A program made the translations under genes and the position numbers. From positions 682,001 to 746,000 of the forward strand of contig NZ_JAIVAF010000003.1 of NCBI RefSeq assembly GCF_020171805.1: 64,000 bases of DNA, given 5' to 3'. Shown piece after piece: positions 50,398 to 60,835 of this stretch (within the stretch, counting starts at the first letter, position 1; every line of letters starts with the position of its first letter). The DNA comes from Guptibacillus algicola. Lineage in GTDB: Bacteria > Bacillota > Bacilli > Bacillales > Guptibacillaceae. The notes under the pieces are model-generated. The model did not search any database. It saw only the letters and a list, made by a program, of their open reading frames with translations, and was not told the DNA's origin.

Positions 50398-50427
50398 TCT
50401 TTCCGAGATAAGTAGGAGGAGTGTACG

Positions 50428-51093
50428 GTGAAAAAACAATTTGCAGTTATAGGATTAGGCCGTTTTGGCGGTAGTATATGCAAATCATTGAGCCAACAGG
50501 GGATGGAAGTTCTAGCAATTGATATGGATGAAGACAAAGTAAATGAATTTTCCTCCGTGGCAACACACGCGGTTATTGCAGATTCAACGGATGAGAGTGT
50601 CCTAAAAAACTTAGGCATACGTAATTTCGATCATGTGATCGTTGCGATAGGAGATAATATTCAATCGAGTATCCTAACAACGTTGATCTTAAAAGAACTT
50701 GGAGTAAGCAATATTACTGTAAAAGCTCAAAATGATTACCATGAAAAGGTATTGAATAAAATAGGAGCAGATAAGATTGTTCACCCTGAACGAGATATGG
50801 GAATGAGAATTGCTCATAATATCATTTCAAATAGCGTACTTGATTATTTAGAGCTATCTGATGAGCATAGTATCGTCGAGCTTATTGCAAACTCAAGAAT
50901 GGACAATAAAACAATTATTGAATTAGATATTCGTGCCAAATACGGTGCTAATATCGTCGCGATTAAGAATGGTGATGATATCATCGTTTCACCTCAAGCA
51001 GATCAAAAGATCTACAAAGGGGATATTTTGATCGTGATCGGTTCAGATCAAGATATCAACCGTTTAGAGCGTCAGTTACTTAATAGAGATTAG
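50428..51093 (+). CDS. ktrC: Potassium-channel gating subunit KtrC (RCK/TrkA family)
   Basis: A 221-residue cytoplasmic RCK protein. RCK_N has KQFAVIGLGRFGGSICKSL (GxGxxG) and an acidic residue at DMDEDKV for adenosine ribose. RCK_C spans ~140-221, with NKTIIELDIRAKYGANIVAI. KtrA/KtrC octamers gate KtrB/KtrD K+ channels in response to ATP and are inhibited by c-di-AMP at RCK_C. Next to rnjA, as in B. subtilis, it is KtrC rather than KtrA. GTG 50428 follows GGAGGAG. The membrane partner is not in the window. Confidence 0.9.
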   Translation: MKKQFAVIGLGRFGGSICKSLSQQGMEVLAIDMDEDKVNEFSSVATHAVIADSTDESVLKNLGIRNFDHVIVAIGDNIQSSILTTLILKELGVSNITVKAQNDYHEKVLNKIGADKIVHPERDMGMRIAHNIISNSVLDYLELSDEHSIVELIANSRMDNKTIIELDIRAKYGANIVAIKNGDDIIVSPQADQKIYKGDILIVIGSDQDINRLERQLLNRD

Positions 51094-51098
51094 ATCAG

Positions 51099-51138
51099 AA
51101 AGGCCCGCCTGTTAAGCTACAGGTGGGCCTTTATTTAT
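51099..51138 (+). terminator. Intrinsic terminator after ktrC
   Basis: A 14-bp stem (51099-51112 with 51119-51132, one G-U pair), 6-nt loop, ATTTATTT tail. Confidence 0.85.
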
Positions 51139-51207
51139 ACGAGAAGTGAAATAATAGTAGTCAACCTAATAGTACGGAAAGTTTAATTTCGTATTAAATG
51201 TTTTCCA

Positions 51208-51333
51208 GTAGGAGTGAACACCCCTTGACTCCCGTGGTCCAACGGGCGTTCGAGACTCGGAGCGGAATGGTGTTATCCGCTTTGAAGCTAGGGCGTTCGT
51301 CCACAGGAAAGCAAGGGGTGTTCAAGCTCCTAC
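51208..51333. repeat. Structured intergenic element with long terminal inverted repeats
   Basis: A 126-bp element bounded by GTAGGAG-TGAACACCCCTTG (51208-51227) and CAAGGGGTGTTCA-(AG)-CTCCTAC (51312-51333), a 20-bp pairing with a two-base bulge. Inside are two smaller hairpins, CCCGT/ACGGG and AGCGGA/TCCGCT, so the folded form is a branched structure. It occupies most of the ktrC-rnjA gap of ~320 bp. Its 3' end resembles 62813-62852. No coding gene is supported here. Confidence 0.7.
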
Positions 51334-51373
51334 GGCACGGGAAGCACCATACATACTACATATCTAAAAACAA

Positions 51374-51411
51374 AAAAATGCCCACTTGTCAGATGACAGG
51401 TGGGCATTTTT
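51374..51411 (-). terminator. Intrinsic terminator of rnjA (bidirectional form)
   Basis: A 17-bp stem (51374-51390 with 51395-51411, one G-U pair), 4-nt loop, with T-rich tails on both strands. It ends the rpoY-rnjA transcript directly after its stop. Confidence 0.9.
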
Positions 51412-51416
51412 GTTTA

Positions 51417-53084
51417 TTAGATCTCCATGATGATCGGTAGGATCATTGGACGACGCTTTGTTTTCTCGTATAGGAACGGTGCAAGAGTATCTGTGATTTC
51501 GTTCTTGATCTCAGACCACTGACTTGTACGTTTTTCCATTACGCCATTTAGATGCTTCGTTAGAAGATCTTGAGCATCGTTGATTAGATCGCCTGATTCT
51601 CTCATGTATACGAAGCCACGAGAGATGATGTCAGGTCCTGAAAGAATTTTGAACTCTTTCATGTTGATGCTAACGACTACGATAACAAGGCCTTCTTCAG
51701 AAAGAATCTTTCGGTCACGTAGAACGATGTTACCGATGTCACCGATACCTTTTCCATCTACATAGACAGAACCAGAAGGAATCTTTCCACTGATAGAAGC
51801 TTCATTTTCGCTAAGAGCTAGAACTTCACCGTTATCCATAATGAAAGAGTGATCTTGTGGAATTCCACAGTCCTGAGCTAGCTTTGTATGCATTTTGAGC
51901 ATTCTATATTCACCGTGGATAGGCATAAAGAATTTCGGCTTAATTAGACGCAGCATCAATTTCTGCTCATCTTGGCCACCGTGTCCAGAAGTGTGAATAT
52001 CACTTAGTTTGTGATGAATCACGTCAGCTCCTGCACGGGAAAGTTGGTTAATGATTCTCGATACGCTCACCTGGTTACCAGGGATAGGCGAGGAAGAGAA
52101 AACAACAGTATCACCAGGGATGATTTGAATCTGACGGTGAGTACCGTTAGCGATTCTAGATAGTGCCGCCATTGGTTCACCTTGACTTCCTGTACAAAGG
52201 ATAGTGACCTGGTTTTCTGGAAGTCTGTTGATCTGATGTGCGTCGATGAACGTGTCTTTAGGAGCGCGAATATATCCGAGTTCTTGTCCAATCGTGATAT
52301 TTGCTTCCATGCTTCGTCCGAATACTGCAACCTTGCGTCCGTTTTCAACCGCTGCTTCAACAACCTGTTGAAGACGGTGGATGTTAGATGCAAATGTTGC
52401 GAATATAACGCGGCCATCTACTTTTCTAAAGATGTCTTGGATCGTTTCGCCGACACGACTCTCAGACATCGTAAAGCCAGGAACTTCACTGTTTGTGCTG
52501 TCAGAAAGAAGTGCTAGCACGCCTTCTTTACCGATTTCAGCCATTTTTGTTAAGTTAGCTGGTTCACCAACTGGTGTAAAGTCGAACTTGAAATCACCTG
52601 TGTGAACGATGTTACCAGGTGGTGTTTTTACAACAACTCCAAAGGAATCTGGAATACTATGAGTTGTTCTGAAGAACGCAACAGATGTTTTTCTGAATTT
52701 AATAATGTCGTCTTCAGTAATTTCGTTGAGGGATGCTCCTCTTAAAAGGCCGTGTTCTTCAAGTTTGTTACGAATAAATCCTAACGCAAGTTTACCGCCG
52801 AAAATCGGTACGTTGATCTCACGTAGTAAATATGGAATTCCACCAATATGGTCTTCGTGGCCATGAGTGATGAATAGTCCTTTGATCTTATCCTGATTTT
52901 TCACGAGATATGAGTAGTCAGGAATAACGTAGTCGATTCCTAGTAATTCTTCTTCAGGGAATTTCACCCCTGCATCGACCAGGATGATTTCATCCTGGAA
53001 TTGAATACCGTACATGTTTTTGCCGATTTCTCCTAGTCCACCGAGTGCAAAAACGGCTGTTTGATGATTTTTAACAAATTTCAT
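51417..53084 (-). CDS. rnjA: Ribonuclease J1
   Basis: A 555-residue metallo-beta-lactamase/beta-CASP nuclease, the length of B. subtilis RNase J1. The zinc motif is [15 protein letters not shown] (~74-88), [11 protein letters not shown] follows, and the beta-CASP motifs include [10 protein letters not shown] and [18 protein letters not shown]. It has 5'-3' exonuclease and endonuclease activity in mRNA turnover and 16S maturation, working with RNase Y. Its start lies 4 bp after the rpoY stop, so the two are coupled, as in B. subtilis. Confidence 0.96.
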   Translation of the reverse strand: MKFVKNHQTAVFALGGLGEIGKNMYGIQFQDEIILVDAGVKFPEEELLGIDYVIPDYSYLVKNQDKIKGLFITHGHEDHIGGIPYLLREINVPIFGGKLALGFIRNKLEEHGLLRGASLNEITEDDIIKFRKTSVAFFRTTHSIPDSFGVVVKTPPGNIVHTGDFKFDFTPVGEPANLTKMAEIGKEGVLALLSDSTNSEVPGFTMSESRVGETIQDIFRKVDGRVIFATFASNIHRLQQVVEAAVENGRKVAVFGRSMEANITIGQELGYIRAPKDTFIDAHQINRLPENQVTILCTGSQGEPMAALSRIANGTHRQIQIIPGDTVVFSSSPIPGNQVSVSRIINQLSRAGADVIHHKLSDIHTSGHGGQDEQKLMLRLIKPKFFMPIHGEYRMLKMHTKLAQDCGIPQDHSFIMDNGEVLALSENEASISGKIPSGSVYVDGKGIGDIGNIVLRDRKILSEEGLVIVVVSINMKEFKILSGPDIISRGFVYMRESGDLINDAQDLLTKHLNGVMEKRTSQWSEIKNEITDTLAPFLYEKTKRRPMILPIIMEI

Positions 53085-53087
53085 AGT

Positions 53088-53297
53088 TTATACATTCTCC
53101 AATTCAAAGTGCTCTGATTTTTGCTCGAATTCTAGAAATTCATCTTCTACTGTTTGAATGAATTCGATATTGTAGTTTCGTTCCTTTAATTTATAGCGAA
53201 CTTCCCGTTCAGAATTAGCCTCAACGTACAGGCTCTTTGTTCGCTCTCTTACAGGAACCTCCTTTTTTGTTTCTTGATAGTAAACCTTATAGATCAT
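53088..53297 (-). CDS. rpoY: RNA polymerase epsilon subunit RpoY
   Basis: A 69-residue protein, exactly the usual RpoY length. It has [20 protein letters not shown], then [20 protein letters not shown] and an acidic C-terminus. ATG 53297 has GGAGAGATTT upstream; a longer reading frame upstream lacks a site. Epsilon is the small auxiliary subunit of Bacillota RNA polymerase, resembling phage Gp2. It is first in the rpoY-rnjA operon. Confidence 0.92.
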   Translation of the reverse strand: MIYKVYYQETKKEVPVRERTKSLYVEANSEREVRYKLKERNYNIEFIQTVEDEFLEFEQKSEHFELENV

Positions 53298-53663
53298 TCT
53301 AAATCTCTCCTTAACCAAGACAATTTGTGTGCATCTCCGTTTATTATATAGGAAATTGGTTTCTTTTTCATGTTTCAAATAGATTTTCCATAATAAAAAT
53401 TGAGATATACCGCGCCATGAAAGGAAAAATTCTTATTCTGATACGATTGGTGATTGAGGAAAAAAGATGTTTTTTAGGGATTTTTTAATTTTTCTCTTCA
53501 TTTTTGAGTACATATTCGTCATTCCTTTCCAAATAATGTAGTGGTTTTATTATTCGTAGTGAACTAAAAAAATAGTTAGGAAACAGATGGAAATGAATGA
53601 AGAGACAAGAGTATCCTCTTCATGTAAGATAAAGTGGTACAAATCGATTGAGGAGGGGAATGA
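53298..53663. other. 366-bp divergent intergenic region
   Basis: AT-rich region between rpoY (minus) and the EamA gene (plus). On the minus strand TATAAT lies at 53348-53343, a plausible -10 for rpoY-rnjA, without a clear -35. The 53455-53515 stretch is a T/A-rich tract with short GA runs. Nothing else coding or structured was seen. Confidence 0.4.
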
Positions 53664-54566
53664 ATGAGGCTGTTGCTCGCCCTGCTATCACTAAGTTTGA
53701 TATGGGGAATGTCATTCATGTTTATCAAAATACTCGTGCCTGTTGTAGGACCCATGGGCGTAGTATTCTATCGTTGTTTATTTGGTGCAGTAGCAATACT
53801 GGGTTATCTCATTGTTAAAAGGCGAGTCAGCAACTTGTTTAATAAGCTCCCCTGGGGAAGCTTGATTCTAGTCGGAATGTTGAACGCACTTATACCATGG
53901 GGACTGATTGCGTTTAGCGAGGTGCGAATCTCAAGCAGTCTAGCTGCTGCATTAAATGCCACGACTCCTTTATTTACAGGAATTTTAGGGGCACTGTTCT
54001 TCTCAAGAGTTCTTAAGGCGAGGCAGTTGTCAGGAGTTATTATAGGCTTTATCGGCATTCTATTCCTTATAGAATTTGATATAAGCTCTTTCTTTCAAGA
54101 AGATTGGGTTGGAGTAGTACCCATGTTGATTGCCACTGCTTGCTATGGCTATGCTTCACAGTTTGCGAAGAAGAATCTTGCACACGTTCCCGTTGATATT
54201 ATGGCAATCATGACACTAACGGTCGGCGCAGTTGGTGGTATGATCATAATGTTAATTACTGGAGATGCTCCTTCATTTACGCCGATCATGGAACGTGATA
54301 TCCTAATATCGCTAATAGGACTCGGGGTGTTTGGTTCTGGCATAGCCTATCTTCTCTTCTTTTATATGATTCAAAAAGGAAGTGCTGAGTACGCTACGCT
54401 CGTAACATACCTTGTTCCTGTCACTGCATTGTTTTGGGGGAGCGCTTACCTTGGTGAAGCTGTGACACTCACAATGATTGTAGGGTTGTTATTTATTTTT
54501 ACCGGTGTCTATTTATCGGGCCGGACGACAAAGACAGAACGTAATACTCTAAGAAAATCAGCATAA
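53664..54566 (+). CDS. EamA-family drug/metabolite transporter
   Basis: A 300-residue membrane protein with ten transmembrane helices in two EamA repeats. The first has WGMSFMFIKILVPVVGPMGV and FYRCLFGAVAILGYL. The second has LIATACYGYASQFAKKNL, then SAEYATLVTYLVPVTALFWG. ATG 53664 follows GAGGAGGGG. These carriers export amino acids, sugars or metabolites; the substrate is unknown. The next gene is 25 bp downstream. Confidence 0.85.
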   Translation: MRLLLALLSLSLIWGMSFMFIKILVPVVGPMGVVFYRCLFGAVAILGYLIVKRRVSNLFNKLPWGSLILVGMLNALIPWGLIAFSEVRISSSLAAALNATTPLFTGILGALFFSRVLKARQLSGVIIGFIGILFLIEFDISSFFQEDWVGVVPMLIATACYGYASQFAKKNLAHVPVDIMAIMTLTVGAVGGMIIMLITGDAPSFTPIMERDILISLIGLGVFGSGIAYLLFFYMIQKGSAEYATLVTYLVPVTALFWGSAYLGEAVTLTMIVGLLFIFTGVYLSGRTTKTERNTLRKSA

Positions 54567-54591
54567 ATAGAAAAGATAGGTGAGAGAAATG

Positions 54592-55365
54592 ATGAATGAT
54601 AAAATTGTTTTCTTCGATATAGATGGAACATTACTAGATCACGATAAACAAATTCCAACTTCAACAAGAGATGCACTTAAAGAGTTAACAAATAAGGGCG
54701 TCACTGTAGCAATCGCAACAGGGAGAGCGCCATTTATGTTCAGAGGCTTGAGAGAGGAGTTAGCGGTCGATTCTTTCATAAGCTTTAACGGACAGTATGT
54801 GAAGCATAAAGAAGACATCGTACAGACGAATCCTCTTAGCAGAGAAGAAATTATTTCTCTTGAAAAATCAGCTAAGGAAAACGGTCATCCTATGGTGTTT
54901 CTTGACCATGAGGCAATGATGAGTAATCACGATGAGCATCCTCACATCATGAAAAGCATGGATGATTTGAAGATGCACTATCCTGGCTATAATCCTACCT
55001 ACTATCATGACCGTGAAATTTATCAGGCGTTATTGTTCTGTCAAAGTGAAGAAGAATCGAATTATCGAGATGCGTACGGTAATTTTGATTTTATTCGCTG
55101 GCATGATTTTTCAATGGACGTTATTCCTCCTGGAGGATCAAAGGCAAGAGGAATCGAAGCCATGATTTCTCACCTAGGCTTCAAACGTGAAAATACGTAT
55201 GCATTCGGAGATGCTCTAAACGATATTGAAATGCTTAAATACGCAGGAACAGGTATCGCGATGGGGAACGCCTATCAAGAAGCAAAAGATGCAGCGGATT
55301 TTGTTACAGACCCTGTAGATGAAGATGGCATTCGAAATGGTTTGATAAAAGCAGGACTATTATAA
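54592..55365 (+). CDS. ykrA: HAD-family phosphatase YkrA
   Basis: A 257-residue Cof-type haloacid dehalogenase phosphatase. Motif I is FFDIDGTLLD (~7-16), motif II AIATGRAP, and the late motifs GGSKARGIEAMI and FGDALNDIEML. The C2B cap domain is intact. Length equals YkrA. I use ATG 54592, 8 bases after AGGTGA; ATG 54589 is nearly as good. Such enzymes dephosphorylate sugar phosphates or flavin precursors; substrate unknown. It lies next to def as in B. subtilis. Confidence 0.86.
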   Translation: MNDKIVFFDIDGTLLDHDKQIPTSTRDALKELTNKGVTVAIATGRAPFMFRGLREELAVDSFISFNGQYVKHKEDIVQTNPLSREEIISLEKSAKENGHPMVFLDHEAMMSNHDEHPHIMKSMDDLKMHYPGYNPTYYHDREIYQALLFCQSEEESNYRDAYGNFDFIRWHDFSMDVIPPGGSKARGIEAMISHLGFKRENTYAFGDALNDIEMLKYAGTGIAMGNAYQEAKDAADFVTDPVDEDGIRNGLIKAGLL

Positions 55366-55400
55366 TAAAAAGGAATCGCGCTTTGCGCGATTCCTTTTTT
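55366..55400. terminator. Bidirectional terminator between ykrA and def
   Basis: A perfect stem (55367-55381 with 55385-55399), loop TTT, flanked by A and T runs. It lies exactly between the two stop codons. Confidence 0.93.
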
Positions 55401-55949
55401 CTATCTTTGAAGAGGTGAAATTTCTTTTGCCTCTTCTTCATCGATTCTGTCGTAAAACATAACACCATCTAAATGATCGATTTCGTGTTGAACGACGATA
55501 GATGGCAGTCCTTTTAGCCTTAACTTAAGTGGGTTTCCTTCTATATCTGTTCCTTTTACTGTAATTCTTGCATACCGAGGTACAGCTCCAGGCACTTCTC
55601 GATCCACTGACAAACAACCTTCGCCACCTTCTAAGTAGGTTTTTTCAACAGAATGGCTAATGATTTTAGGATTCATGATGCCATAGCTATAAAGGGTCCC
55701 TCTATGATCTGTCACATGAACGGCAAACATTCTTTTGCCTATTCCGATTTGTGGTGCAGCGATACCGATACCTGAACGTAATTCATACTCTATTGCTGTC
55801 TCAGGATCTTGGCTGTTAATTAGAAATTGAAGCATATCACGGAGAATCTTCTTTTCATCCTCTGAAGCAGGAAGTTCAATTTCTTTTGCAACTTGAGTGA
55901 GGATTGGATCTCCTTCTCTACGTATATCTTTCATTGTTAACATATTCAT
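55401..55949 (-). CDS. def: Peptide deformylase
   Basis: A 182-residue class II (Gram-positive) deformylase. All three metal motifs are present: [10 protein letters not shown] (~65), [10 protein letters not shown] with the Cys ligand (~110) and [11 protein letters not shown] (~155). The insertions after residue 60 are typical of type II. ATG 55949 has AGGAG 5 bases upstream; ATG 55943 is the alternative. It removes the N-formyl group from nascent proteins. It corresponds to B. subtilis defB/ykrB by position. Confidence 0.95.
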   Translation of the reverse strand: MNMLTMKDIRREGDPILTQVAKEIELPASEDEKKILRDMLQFLINSQDPETAIEYELRSGIGIAAPQIGIGKRMFAVHVTDHRGTLYSYGIMNPKIISHSVEKTYLEGGEGCLSVDREVPGAVPRYARITVKGTDIEGNPLKLRLKGLPSIVVQHEIDHLDGVMFYDRIDEEEAKEISPLQR

Positions 55950-56166
55950 GTTCACTCCTATCATCACGGACTCTCACATTTCATTATACTGAATTACCTT
56001 AAATATGGGTACATCAACATCTACATAACAGTTTAGCATACGACTTATCATCATAACATATATCAGAAAATGAACAGTGTGCTGGTATTGGATAAGGAGA
56101 GCTTTATAGAAATAAATAGAAGGTTAAATTTGTGATAAAACGACTGTTCTATTGGATGATAGAATA

Positions 56167-56175
56167 TGGTATAGT
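56167..56175 (+). promoter_or_regulatory. Extended -10 promoter of ykyA
   Basis: TG-G-TATAGT at 56167-56175, an extended -10 with no clear -35. Its position shows that the true start of ykyA lies downstream, at 56228. Confidence 0.5.
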
Positions 56176-56227
56176 AATCAAAGATATGAAATCATTGGTA
56201 TTAATTGGAGATGTGGGGGGACTATTG

Positions 56228-56893
56228 TTGTCACGAGTTAACCGAGTAGGAATCATTTCTCTTTTTTTCTGTTTTCTCATCCTGGTAGGTTGTCAGTTCG
56301 GTGAGAGTACAGAGGAAAAGATGTATAACCATTTAGAAGAAGCTGTAGCTCTGGAGGATCAATTTAGAGAACAGCAAGCACCACTCGCGAAAGCTGAAAA
56401 GAAAGAACAGGAACTTTACGATGAGATCGTTGCTTTAAGTATGGATGAGTTTGATAAGATCAAATCACTTTCAACTGAAGCTGAAGCACTCACTAAGAAG
56501 AGACTGGAATACTTGAACAACGAGAAAGAAAGTATCGACAAGGCATACGAAGAGTTTGAAAATACGAAAGACTTACGTGGAGACCTTGAAGATGAGAACG
56601 TTCAAGAAAGTGCTGAAGCACTTATCGATAAGATGGATAAGCGCTACGATGCATACCAAAGCCTTTATAAAGAATACAAAGCAGCGATCGAGCTAGATAA
56701 GAAGCTCTACACGATGCTGCAAGATAAAGAGCTTACGCTTGAGCAGCTGCAAGAGCAAATCAAGAAAGTGAACGAACAATATACAAAAGTCTCAAAGCAA
56801 AAAGAAGAGTTCAATAAGTATACAACTGAATTCAACGAAGCCAAAAAAGCTTTTTATAAAGCCGCAGACTTAAATGTTAATTATGGTGAATAA
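56228..56893 (+). CDS. ykyA: YkyA-family lipoprotein
   Basis: A 221-residue lipoprotein. The signal peptide is SRVNRVGIISLFFCFLILVG, followed by lipobox LVGC (lipidated Cys ~23). The mature protein is a long charged coiled coil (Glu/Lys/Leu heptads), with DEFDKIKSLSTEAEALTKKR and QLQEQIKKVNEQYTKV. TTG 56228 is 6 bases after GGGGGGA. It is the family of putative cell-wall binding YkyA proteins. Order def-ykyA-pdhA matches B. subtilis. Function unknown; it sits on the outer face of the membrane. Confidence 0.82.
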   Translation: MSRVNRVGIISLFFCFLILVGCQFGESTEEKMYNHLEEAVALEDQFREQQAPLAKAEKKEQELYDEIVALSMDEFDKIKSLSTEAEALTKKRLEYLNNEKESIDKAYEEFENTKDLRGDLEDENVQESAEALIDKMDKRYDAYQSLYKEYKAAIELDKKLYTMLQDKELTLEQLQEQIKKVNEQYTKVSKQKEEFNKYTTEFNEAKKAFYKAADLNVNYGE

Positions 56894-56896
56894 CAC

Positions 56897-56928
56897 AAAA
56901 CCGCTCTATTTTAAAGGGCGGTTTTTTT
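56897..56928 (+). terminator. Intrinsic terminator after ykyA
   Basis: Stem AAACCGCTCT (56898-56907) / AGGGCGGTTT (56915-56924, one G-U pair), 7-nt loop, T7 tail. Confidence 0.88.
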
Positions 56929-57033
56929 AATTGCATCGTTATAAAACACAACTCGTTGTATTGATACAGTTCTATATTCGCGGTTATAACAGTTTTGTGT
57001 GTTTCCTAAAAGTTTATTTTTCAAACCTAATAA

Positions 57034-57062
57034 TTGACTATATAGATACTGTATTGTAAACT
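57034..57062 (+). promoter_or_regulatory. Sigma-A promoter candidate for pdhABCD
   Basis: TTGACT (57034-57039), 17 bases, TAAACT (57057-57062). A second weaker pair, TTGATA (56959-56964) and TTATAA (56982-56987) at 17 bases, lies upstream. From the first, the leader to pdhA is about 270 nt. Confidence 0.5.
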
Positions 57063-57068
57063 AAAAAA

Positions 57069-58423
<1,355 letters not shown>

Positions 58424-58426
58424 GCT

Positions 58427-59404
58427 ATGGCGCAAATGACAATGATTCAAGCAATCACTGATGCAATGCGTATCGAGTTAAAGAATGACGAGAACGTACT
58501 TGTATTTGGTGAAGATGTAGGTCAAAACGGCGGCGTATTCCGTGCGACAGAAGGACTTCAAAAAGAATTTGGTGAGGATCGTGTATTCGATACTCCACTA
58601 GCAGAATCAGGAATTGGCGGTATGTCAATCGGGCTTGCACTTACTGGCTTCAGACCAGTTCCAGAAATCCAGTTCTTCGGTTTCGTTTACGAAGTTATGG
58701 ATGCAATTTCTGGTCAAATGGCGCGTCTACGCTACCGTTCTGGTGGTTCTTTCAACGCTCCGATCACTGTACGTTCTCCATTTGGTGGAGGAGTTAAAAC
58801 ACCTGAACTTCACGCAGATAGCCTTGAAGGGCTTATGGCTCAACAGCCTGGTCTTAAAGTAGTTATCCCATCAAATCCTTATGATGCAAAAGGACTTCTT
58901 ATTTCTGCGATTCGTGATAACGACCCAGTTATTTTCCTTGAGCATATGAAATTATACCGTTCTTTCCGTCAAGAAGTACCAGAGGAAGAATATACAATTG
59001 AAATTGGTAAAGCTGATGTGAAGCGTGAAGGATCAGACGTAACGATCGTAACGTACGGTGCGATGGTTCAAGCATCTCTTAAAGCTGCTGAAGAGCTTGA
59101 AAAAGAGGGAATTAATGCTGAAGTTATCGATCTACGTACTGTTAGCCCACTAGACATCGATACGATCATCGCTTCTGTTGAGAAAACAAACCGTGCGATC
59201 GTTGTACAAGAAGCACAAAAACAAGCTGGAATTGCTGCAAGTGTCGTTGCTGAAATCAATGACCGTGCGATTCTTAGCCTAGAAGCTCCTGTACTACGTG
59301 TTACGGCACCTGATACAGTGTTTGCTTTCTCTGCTGCAGAAGATGTTTGGCTTCCAGATCATACTGATATTATCGAAAAAGCAAAAACAGTCGTTAACTT
59401 TTAA
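58427..59404 (+). CDS. pdhB: Pyruvate dehydrogenase E1 beta subunit
   Basis: A 325-residue E1 beta: [38 protein letters not shown] and the transketolase C-terminal domain ([20 protein letters not shown]). It forms the alpha2beta2 E1 with PdhA. Its ATG lies 3 bp after the pdhA stop. The gap to pdhC contains a hairpin. Confidence 0.96.
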   Translation: MAQMTMIQAITDAMRIELKNDENVLVFGEDVGQNGGVFRATEGLQKEFGEDRVFDTPLAESGIGGMSIGLALTGFRPVPEIQFFGFVYEVMDAISGQMARLRYRSGGSFNAPITVRSPFGGGVKTPELHADSLEGLMAQQPGLKVVIPSNPYDAKGLLISAIRDNDPVIFLEHMKLYRSFRQEVPEEEYTIEIGKADVKREGSDVTIVTYGAMVQASLKAAEELEKEGINAEVIDLRTVSPLDIDTIIASVEKTNRAIVVQEAQKQAGIAASVVAEINDRAILSLEAPVLRVTAPDTVFAFSAAEDVWLPDHTDIIEKAKTVVNF

Positions 59405-59432
59405 TTAGAGTTAACTTGGATAAAAAATAATG

Positions 59433-59458
59433 AAGTGAAGTGCATTTGCACTTCGCTT
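59433..59458 (+). repeat. Intercistronic hairpin between pdhB and pdhC
   Basis: An 11-bp stem AAGTGAAGTGC (59433-59443) / GCACTTCGCTT (59448-59458), one G-U pair, loop ATTT. Only TTTA follows, so it is a weak terminator or an mRNA processing/stability element. Confidence 0.6.
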
Positions 59459-59505
59459 TAGACCTTATATAAGCTAATTTTTTTACAAATAGGAGGCGAA
59501 GTCCT

Positions 59506-60831
59506 GTGGCATATGAATTCAAAATGCCGGATATCGGTGAAGGTATCCATGAAGGTGAAATCGTAAAGTGGTTCGTTAAAAAGGGTGACGAAGTTAAAGA
59601 AGATGACATCCTTGCTGAAGTTCAAAACGACAAGGCTGTTGTAGAAATCCCTTCTCCCGTAGACGGTACAGTTAAAGACGTTCACGCTGAAGAAGGAGCT
59701 ACAGTCGTAGTTGGAGATGTAGTCATCACATTCGACGCTGAGGGTTACGATGATGGTTCTGAAGAAGAATCTCCAGAAGAGCCTAAAGCTGAAGAAGAAC
59801 CGAAAGAGGAGCCAAAAGAAACTCCTAAGAGTGAAAGTGCTGAACAAACGCCTGCAGAGGATGAAGAAGAAGACGCTGATCCTACAAAACGCGTTATCGC
59901 AATGCCTGCAGTACGTAAATATGCACGCGAAAACGGTGTGAAGATTTCTAAAGTATCTGGATCTGGTAAGAACGGTCGCGTACTTAAAGAAGATGTCGAT
60001 AATCACCTCAGTGGTGGTGGCCAAGAAGCAGCTGCTCCATCTGAAGCGACAGAAGAAACAACTGAAGCGAAAGGACAAGAGCAAGAAGCAGCATCAACAT
60101 CAGCAACTTCAGCTCCTGCTGCATCAGCACAGCCTGAAACTCGTGAGAAAATGAAAGGTATGCGTAAAGCGATCGCAAAAGCTATGGTTAACTCCAAGCA
60201 TACTGCTCCTCACGTTACACACATGGACGAAGTTGTTGTAACAGATCTCGTTGCTCACCGTAAGAAATTCAAGCAGTACGCTGCTGACAAAGATGTTAAG
60301 CTAACGTATCTTCCATACGTAGTTAAAGCACTTGTATCTGCTTTACGTGAATTCCCTATGCTTAATGCTTCAATTGACGATTCAACTGACGAAATCGTAC
60401 ACAAGCATTATTACAATATTGGTATTGCCGCTAATACTGACGCTGGATTAGTTGTTCCTGTTGTTAAGGATGCTGATCGTAAGCCACTTCTTAATGTTTC
60501 AGCAGAAATTAATGAGTTGGCTAAAAAAGCTCGTGATGGTAAACTATCAGGGGACGATATGAAAGGCAGCACGTGCACAATTTCTAACTTGGGTTCTGCA
60601 GGCGGACAATGGTTCACGCCGATCATCAACAACCCTGACGCTGCTATTCTTGGTATCGGTCGTATTGAAGAGAAGCCAGTTGTTATCGATGGTGAAATCG
60701 TTGCAGCACCAGTACTTGCTCTTTCAATCAGCTACGACCACAGACTAATTGATGGTGTAACTGCTCAATTAGCACTAAATCACATCAAGCGTCTGTTGAA
60801 CGATCCACAACTCTTAATGATGGAGGCGTAA
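59506..60831 (+). CDS. pdhC: Pyruvate dehydrogenase E2, dihydrolipoamide acetyltransferase
   Basis: A 441-residue E2 with one lipoyl domain (residues 1-80, lipoyl-lysine K43 in QNDKAVVEI). An acidic/Pro linker (~85-125) follows, then the peripheral-subunit-binding domain ([20 protein letters not shown], ~130-165), a second Ala/Glu/Ser-rich linker, and the catalytic domain (~205-441) with [10 protein letters not shown] carrying the active-site His. It forms the icosahedral core. GTG 59506 follows AGGAGGCG. Confidence 0.96.
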   Translation: MAYEFKMPDIGEGIHEGEIVKWFVKKGDEVKEDDILAEVQNDKAVVEIPSPVDGTVKDVHAEEGATVVVGDVVITFDAEGYDDGSEEESPEEPKAEEEPKEEPKETPKSESAEQTPAEDEEEDADPTKRVIAMPAVRKYARENGVKISKVSGSGKNGRVLKEDVDNHLSGGGQEAAAPSEATEETTEAKGQEQEAASTSATSAPAASAQPETREKMKGMRKAIAKAMVNSKHTAPHVTHMDEVVVTDLVAHRKKFKQYAADKDVKLTYLPYVVKALVSALREFPMLNASIDDSTDEIVHKHYYNIGIAANTDAGLVVPVVKDADRKPLLNVSAEINELAKKARDGKLSGDDMKGSTCTISNLGSAGGQWFTPIINNPDAAILGIGRIEEKPVVIDGEIVAAPVLALSISYDHRLIDGVTAQLALNHIKRLLNDPQLLMMEA

Positions 60832-60835
60832 AATT

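Noticed and set aside
51198-51440. Open frame of 80 codons between ktrC and rnjA
   Set aside because: It crosses the structured element and the rnjA terminator and overlaps the rnjA stop, so it is non-coding.
59458-60084. 208-codon minus-strand frame opposite pdhC
   Set aside because: It is an antisense shadow of the Glu/Lys/Ala-rich E2 linkers, giving an implausible Phe/Arg/Cys-rich product with no ribosome site.
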